A DNA stretch of 64,000 nucleotides from Owenia fusiformis. Taxonomy: Eukaryota; Annelida; Polychaeta; Sabellida; Oweniidae. The stretch spans positions 33,472,159 to 33,536,158 of the forward strand of contig CAIIXF020000003.1 of NCBI GenBank assembly GCA_903813345.2, given 5' to 3'. Under the pieces are notes generated by a model, which did not search any database, had not been told where the DNA came from, and worked only from the letters and a program-made list of their open reading frames with translations. Position 1 is the first letter of the stretch; each line of letters starts with the position of its first letter. Positions 57,361 to 64,000 of this stretch are shown here, piece by piece. Made by a program: the position numbers and the translations under genes.

Positions 57361-58295
57361 CCTGTAGTCATACTTTTAACGCCGTAAAAACGATTTTATA
57401 CGCCGTAAAGAATTACTTTTAACGCCGTTAAAAACGATTTTGTACGCCGTCAAAATTGATTTTTTACGGCGTCAAAAATAATTATGTACGTGTAAAAAGT
57501 CATTTTGAACGGCGTCAAAAATAATTTTTAACGCCGTAAAAACGATTTTATACGCCGCAAAGAATTACTTTTTACGCCGTTAAAAACGATTTTGTACGCC
57601 GTTAAAAAGTATAGCTGGCAGCCAATTAAAACCAGCGTTACAATCTGGTATTCATTGAACAAACGAACGTGTATGTTCGACTTACCGACTGATTGATATA
57701 AATCCAAAACCCTATTTTTCTGTCACTGTACATGTCACATTTATTATTTATATTGGAATTTTTATTTGCCAGACGCATTTGGTTGTATGGAAATCTCGGG
57801 AATTTGATATACATCGAGTTTTCATTGTTTAAACATTTTTTCGCAAATGATTAACAATGTTCTGTACGTTCGCAATTTCGAAAGGCGTAAAAAATCAGTT
57901 TTGACGGCGTAAAAATATTTTTAACGGCGTAAAAAGTAATTTTTAACAGCGTAAAAAGTAATTTTTAACGGCGTAAAAAATAATTTTTAACGGCGTAAAA
58001 AAGATTTTTAACAGCGTAAAAAATAATTTCTAACGGCGTAAAAAAATAATTTCTAACGGCGTAAAAATCGGTTTTGACGGCGTACAAAATCGTTTTTAAC
58101 GGCGTAAAAAGTAATTCTTTACGGCGTATACAATCGTATTTACGGCGTTAAAAATTATAATTTTAACGGCGTAAAAAATCGTTTTTTACGGCGTAAAAGT
58201 AATTCTTTACGGCGTATAAAATCGTTTTTACGGCGTTAAAAGTATGACGATACATTGGTCCAGATGGCCAGCCATACCCAACGCCTTTTTACCCA
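57327..58295. mobile_element. Foldback element with arms made of ACGCCGTAAAAA tandem repeats
   Basis: The left arm (57365-57620) holds about a dozen ~18-20 bp units with acgccgtaaaaa. The right arm (57880-58250) holds the same unit in the opposite direction. The outer ~60 bp are near-perfect inverses of each other (catacttttaacgccgtaaa against its inverse). A ~260 bp unique centre separates the arms. Outside lie direct repeats, cccacgcctttttaccca (57327-57344) and cccaacgcctttttaccca (58277-58295), either a target duplication or part of the element. No coding content. This resembles foldback transposons with tandem-repeat termini. Confidence 0.8.
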
Positions 58296-58589
58296 TGTCT
58301 AAACCCCCCTAATTTCCTAAAAATAGATTTATCCGGTAGACTTGTCTTGAACCGCCATATTGTATTTATACGGGAAGGGAAATAACCCTTTAAAGTGCCT
58401 GATAAACTATAAAATGCGCATGCGTCCAGGTGTTGATAAACTATAAATAGCGAAAACCCAGGGTTTGTCATCACAAGGTAAGCCAGGACGTGTTGAGCGA
58501 ACATCTAGTGTTGATATTGAATTTACATGTAGCCAGATAAGTTTCCTTATTGAAATTACATATAGTTATTAGCAATACTTTGTAGGTGA
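58296..58589. other. Non-coding spacer
   Basis: No gene or repeat recognised between the two mobile elements. Confidence 0.35.
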
Positions 58590-59690
58590 TAATTAACCAG
58601 AACAACGGCAACGCCAAAGCGTAGCGAATCCCATCGAACAGAAATGGCTGGCAACAACACACCAGAAAGGCCACCATTTTCAAAATGGTTGCTCACTAGC
58701 CAAGTTGTCATCAGAAGAAATAATATGCTTTTAAGTAGCCACCTCTAAAATTTTTGAAAAATCGCACACGTACTTGTAAAATAACACACATAAAAATGGT
58801 GGCCATTTTTCAAAATGGCGGACTACTCCCTAAAGTTTTATTAGACAATGTGCCATGCTTAAAATATTCACATATCAAATATGAACAAAATCGCTCCACT
58901 ACTTTTCCAGTTATAGTAAAATACGTTAAAATGGCGGCCATTTTTCAAAATTGTTTTCAAAATATCCGCCTTCTACCAAAAGTGTCATAGGACAGTGTGC
59001 TGTGCTTATAGTATTCACATACCAAATATGAACAAAATCGCTCCACTACTTTTCAAGTTATAGTAAAATACGTTAAAATGGTGGCCATTTTTCAAATTTT
59101 TTTCAAAATGGCCGCCTTCTACCAAAAGTGTCATAGGACAGTGTGCCATGCTTATAGTATTCACATACCAAATATGAACAAAATCGCTCCACTACTTTTC
59201 GAGTTATAGTAAAATACGTTTAAATGGCGGCCATTTTTCAAAATGGCCGCCTTCTACCAAAAGTGTCTTTAGACAGTGTGCAATGCTTATAGTATTCACA
59301 TACCAAATATGAACAAAATCGCTCCACTACTTTTTGAATTACAGCAAAAATCGTAAAATGACGAGTAAAGGCCGCCATTTTTCAAGATGGCTGCCATGGG
59401 CTTCTTTAATATCTACATTTGTAGCATTATTAATGTCCTTTATAATTTTTTTACATTTAAAACATATTGCTATTACAGTTTTACATATTGCACCTAAATT
59501 ACTGTAAAATCGTCACTAAAATGGCCGCCATTTTGAAATGAGCGGCCATTTTGAAAATCGGCTTTCGAGCAGAACTTCTTTCCCCATAGGGTATATGTGT
59601 ACAAAATATGAACAAAATCGGGCCAACGGTATTTGAGTTATTGCCCGGACGGACGGACGGACGGACGGACGTACGGATGGACTGACACCG
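58590..59690 (-). repeat. Dispersed repeat with GGAC tract and GGCCATTTT units, copy 2
   Basis: Opposite-orientation copy of 13280-14520. It starts with ccagaacaacggcaacgcca and atcccatcgaacagaaatgg, has units of ~130 bp with aaatatgaacaaaatcgctc and aaaatggcggccattttt, and ends in a (GGAC)n tract (59645-59680). The units are more alike here than in copy 1. Confidence 0.8.
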
Positions 59691-59835
59691 GGGTAGATGC
59701 TACGTTCTACGTAGCATCTGCCCCGGTAGCGGGGCAGATGCTACGATGGACGGGGCAGATGCTACGTTGCTGGGGTGAATGCTACATTACGCTATGAAAA
59801 GTGACCGGACCGGGGCTTGCTACGAAGTTATATAA
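59688..59835. repeat. CCGGGGCAGATGCTACG palindrome cluster
   Basis: An inverted pair, ccggggtagatgctacgt and acgtagcatctgccccgg (59689-59728), is followed by two further ggggcagatgctacg words and diverged forms. It has the highest GC content in this part. Confidence 0.7.
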
Positions 59836-59929
59836 AGACGAACATTTGCATTTTTACAAATGTTCACCGCACATTTACAAATCGATAATTACAAGTATAA
59901 CACCAATACCACTTACGTAATATTATCTA

Positions 59930-61520
59930 AGATAAAGATATACAGATCGTAGAGATATACATGTACACAGGGAAACACAAGACATACCACGTATAGCTGG
60001 TTTAACCATATATATACACAGAGGGACACATACCGCATATATCTGTTTGTACTACAGATATACACAGAGGGACACATACCGCATATATTTGTTTTCATCG
60101 TACTAAATATACACAAAGGGACACATAGCGCATATATTTGTTTTCATCGTAAATATACACAAAGGGACACATACAGCATATATTTGTTTTCATCGTAAAT
60201 ATACACAAAGGGAAACATACCGCAAATATTTGTTTTCATCGTAAATATACACAAAGGGATACATACCGCATATATTTGTTTTCATCGTAAATATACACAA
60301 AGGGACACATACCGCATATATTTGTTTTCATCGTAAATATACACAAAGGGACACATACCGCATATATTTGTTTTCATCGTAAATATACACAAAGGGACAC
60401 ATACCGCATATATTTGTTTTCATCGTAAATATACACAAAGGGACACATACAGCATATATTTGTTTTCATCGTAAATATACACAAAGGGAAACATACCGCA
60501 AATATTTGTTTTCATCGTAAATATACACAAAGGGATACATACCGCATATATTTGTTTTCATCGTAAATATACACAAAGGGACACATACCGCATATATTTG
60601 TTTTCATCGTAAATATACACAAAGGGACACATACCGCATATATTTGTTTTCATCGTAAATATACACAAAGGGACACATACCGCATATATTTGTTTTCATC
60701 GTAAATATACACAAAGGGACACATGCAGCATTTTTTAATCGTAAATATACACAAAGGGACACATACGGCATATATTTATTTTCACCAAAGATACACACAG
60801 AGGGACACATACCGCATATATATTTGTCTTCACCATATATATACACAGAGGAACACATACGTCATATATTGATTTCCACCAAAGATACACACAGAGGGAC
60901 ACATACCGTATATATATTTATACATGATATATGCGTTTTCATTTCAGATATACACAGAAAGACACATACTGCATATATTTGTTTCCAACTTGGATATACA
61001 CAGAGGGATACATACCACATATATTTGTTGCCAACTTAGATATACACAGAGGGACACATACCGCATATATTTGTTTTCACCATAGATATACACAGAGGGA
61101 CACATGGCACATATATTTGTTTGCCCCTTAAGATATACACAGAGGAACACATACCGGATATATTTGTTTTCAGCATAGTACACAGAGGAATACATACCAC
61201 ATAGATATACACAGAGGGAGACATGCCGCATATATTTGTTTCCATCATAGATATACATAGAGGGCCACATACTGAATATATTTGTTTTCACCATAGATAA
61301 CAGAGGACCACATAGCACATTTTGTTTTCACTATTGATAACAGAGGGCAACATACCACATTTTGATTTCACCATAGATAACAGAGGGCCACATACCACAT
61401 TTTGTTTTCACCATAGATATAGAGGGACAAATACTGCATATATTTGTTTTCATCAAATGTACCCAGAGGGGCACATACCGCATATATTTGTTTTCACCAT
61501 ACATAACAGAGGGAAACGTA
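59930..61520. repeat. 46 bp satellite with 276 bp higher-order period
   Basis: The unit is cgtaaatatacacaaaggga plus cacataccgcatatatttgt plus tttcat. It is very regular at 60070-60770 and degenerates on both sides to ~59930 and ~61520, with ttcaccatagatatacacag variants on the right. Variant units (agcata; gggaaacat with gcaaat; ggatacat) recur in the same order at 60175 and 60451, i.e. 276 bp = six units. ORFs across it are by-products. Confidence 0.92.
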
Positions 61521-61990
61521 CCACATATAAAGTGTTATGTACTTTGAGGTTTTGGATGCAAGTTTTATCCCAAGGGAATCGTCTCCATATTTCCTGAGGG
61601 ATTAATCCTTGGTCCAAAACTGACTGTACATAATAGATGTATTGCATACCTACAGAGGTTCTTTGTATATTTCTACCTACAGATTATTTGTTAATTTTCA
61701 AATATTAAATTGTGGCGCTGGACCAGGATTGATACAGCGTGTATTTCCAAGACCTTGGCAAGAGCAGGATAGATATAATGTTTGGTATGTATTTCCAAGA
61801 CCATCCTGCCATTCTACCTCACCCCTAGATACAGTTTATATTCCCACACAAAATATACCTTAAACCTGAATAGGTATGGAATACACTTGTATTCACTATA
61901 GGTGATACATACCATATTTAATATTGGTGAAAGTTATGACTTACAAAAACAGACATAATTTGTCTACCTTAAAGCATTGATAAACAAAAC
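61521..61990. other. Non-coding spacer right of the satellite
   Basis: No known gene. The words gtatttccaagacc(at) repeat at about 61740 and 61788. The 73-codon open stretch there resembles nothing known. Confidence 0.35.
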
Positions 61991-61994
61991 AGCA

Positions 61995-63653
61995 TATTTG
62001 AAGAATTATTCTTTATTTTATCATTATTCAATAAAACATTTAAGACACCTTCATAAGTCTGTAATAATTATGGATGACATTTAGTTACTATTACATTCAA
62101 TAAAGAAAGTAATATGACTGTCATACATTGACAATTAATAAGTTTTTTAAATTTCAAAATGCTTTTTCATGAACATTACACTTAGTCGCTCTCTGTAAGT
62201 GAAACACCTCCACAAATGGAACACTTTAGAACTCATTTCCCTAACTTAATGGAGATAAACCTTAAGTGGAACAGCTCCAAAGTGGAACACAATTATAATG
62301 GAATAAAGGTTTCACAGGTTTTACCAAACATGTACTTGATGTTGCTGATCTCTCATAAAAAATAATAATTCAAAATACCTTGCTAAAAATGGAATGCTTG
62401 TTTTGAAAAAAAAATGTAACTAACATCATAATTGATAGACTTTGTTACTAAGCTTCTTTCCTGAAAATACCAAGACTTAGAAAATTGCCTGTCTACTACG
62501 AGGCTTAATATTAGCATAATATTCATGCACCATTTATAATCTTTTAAAGGCAACTATTTCAGTATGTTATCAATTAGGAGCTCTAATATTGCAAGGTTTG
62601 AAAGAAGGTTCACATGAAGGTCTATTGATGGCTTGAATTAGTTTATTTTGATTTTTTTTTCAATTTTCAGTATAATTTAAGGATCAGAAATATAAGCATT
62701 GAAGCATATTCATGTCACAAATAAAAACCTATTTTTTTACAGTGTGAACATAATAATATGAGATTTATATAATGCAAAAATATGATTGAATCAGAATACC
62801 ATAGGATCAACTTCAGCCATAGCAAAATGTTTTTCAATAAGAAACTTTAAATCTTTAAATCTAACATTTTCAAAACGTACAATAAAGTAATTAGAAGTAA
62901 TTTGTTTACATTATTTTTTTAAAATTAAGAAGTCACTAAATTAATATGATTATATAAAATAATGTACACTCTGTATACACTGTTGCCCATAAATACAGAA
63001 TAGAATATTAGGCATATCACAAAAATCAGTATATTGTCTTAACAATAAACATTATTAAAGTTTTAATTGCATTAAAGTATGCAAGTGATTGTTCCAAAAT
63101 GTCCAGTTACAATTTTATTCCAGGAATCCTTTGTTAGTTTGAAGAATACACTCTTTTACCAAACTATTATCCAAGATATCAATGGATTCTGGTAGATTAA
63201 TTCCTTGGAAATGAAACATGTTGTTAATAGCAAATGTGTTAAGCTTATTTGAAAAATATTTGAAAATCTCCATTTATTAAAATTTAACAGGGCAGAAAAC
63301 TGAGGAATTCAATATTCCATACTTATGAGCAATGGTGTATTATATTTAAATTCCAGAATGTAACAAGAAAAAATATAACAGATTCTTTCAATTTCTACAA
63401 ATGCAATCTTATGTTTGATCATTTTATGCCGACATCTTCCATAGGCATTTCGAAAAATATAGATTATGAATTAGGGCCGACACACTTATAAGCATCTATT
63501 TACAGGTCAGATCAAATAACTATTGACTAGTCCTTGGTCTAGGCAACACTATTCCCAGATATAAACAGTACATGTACATTCATTCACAATCAGAGTCTTT
63601 TTCTTATGAAGTCGTTCACCAAGATCCATACTAGGTCTACCCATGATACACCA
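61995..63653 (-). other. Probable 3' UTR of a minus-strand gene
   Basis: AT-rich, no ORF. AATAAATAAA-like signal on the minus strand at 62017-62012, so the transcript would end near 61995. It contains a pogo-MITE-like stretch (gtgaaacacctcc, gtggaacagctcc) at 62185-62310. Assigned to the exon at 63654-63735. Confidence 0.4.
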
Positions 63654-63735
63654 TTATAAGTCCTTACTCCTGAGATGTGTGCCAAAGTCCAAACCATCTC
63701 TGTGTGTGAGTCTCACGAAAACCATTGGTGCATAA
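63654..63735 (-). CDS. Probable terminal coding exon of an unrecognised gene
   Basis: Acceptor TTTTTGTTGCTTTTCAG ends at 63736. The first base completes a codon, then YAPMVFVRLTHRDGLDFGTH and LRSKDL follow to TAA (63656-63654). The composition looks like real protein, the acceptor is strong, and a long AT-rich 3' UTR follows. Only 26 codons are visible, so the family cannot be named, and the rest of the gene lies beyond the window's right edge. A chance open stretch is possible. Confidence 0.4.
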
Positions 63736-64000
63736 CTGAAAAGCAACAAAAACACCAATGCAAAACATTCTGCAATTAATACAATACTGTAAAAAATAAT
63801 AAATGGCAGTTCCATAAAGCTGCTAGTCAAAGTGTACTATAAATATTTACAACAAACTCTTTAAAACTTAATTTAAACATTAAAAGCAATCACAAAATGA
63901 GTTCAGCAAAATTATTTGGATGGCAATTTTTGATTTCAAATAGTATGAATCAGAAAGATGAAACATTATTTGTAAGCCATTCTGAAACACGTTCACTTTT
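63736..64000 (-). other. Intron of the right-edge gene
   Basis: AT-rich with no exon recognised. It begins (on the minus strand, at its 3' end) with the pyrimidine tract of the acceptor at 63736. Confidence 0.35.

Overview
This window is eukaryotic: AT-rich DNA, spliced genes with clear GT/AG junctions, and a very high load of transposons, foldback elements and satellites. The repeat types (a Ty3/gypsy element, L1-like elements, mariner and pogo relics, foldback MITEs, GGAC-rich repeats) and the animal STELLO-like and GT92 genes suggest a marine invertebrate, perhaps a lophotrochozoan such as a mollusc. The species cannot be fixed from sequence alone.

Left part (1-11541): one complete, young Ty3/gypsy LTR retrotransposon lies on the minus strand (622-11541). 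It has apparently identical 1.76 kb LTRs, a tRNA-Leu-type primer site, gag and pol linked by a canonical -1 slippery heptamer, and two accessory ORFs. One is a small RING-finger ORF between the primer site and gag. The other is a C2H2 zinc-finger, Lys/Ser-rich ORF in the env position, preceded by a strong splice acceptor. This is the most unusual object in the window.

11542-30660: mostly repeats. They surround one host exon (15894-16320, + strand, the C terminus of an unrecognised membrane protein). They include a 20-25 bp minisatellite, a 550 bp hairpin element, a decayed mariner (19915-20902), a CATAG-type satellite with a 235 bp higher-order period, a 4 kb inverted-repeat element with a second inverted-repeat element nested in it, a pogo-type MITE and a decayed non-LTR retrotransposon.

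30680-47877: two host genes start about 2.2 kb apart and diverge. A three-exon STELLO/DUF288-like gene (811 codons) is on the minus strand. A two-exon GT92 (DUF23) glycosyltransferase gene is on the plus strand. Both encode type II signal-anchor proteins expected in the Golgi. The GT92 coding sequence shows a one-frame discontinuity between anchor and catalytic domain. Its 7.6 kb first intron contains a nearly intact L1-like retrotransposon with a 15 bp target duplication.

47878-64000: a tandem duplication carrying a 66 bp minisatellite, foldback elements, a second broken L1-like element (minus strand), a foldback element whose arms are short tandem repeats, a GGAC/GGCCATTTT repeat, a 46 bp satellite with a 276 bp higher-order period, and at the far right a probable terminal exon and long 3' UTR of a minus-strand gene.
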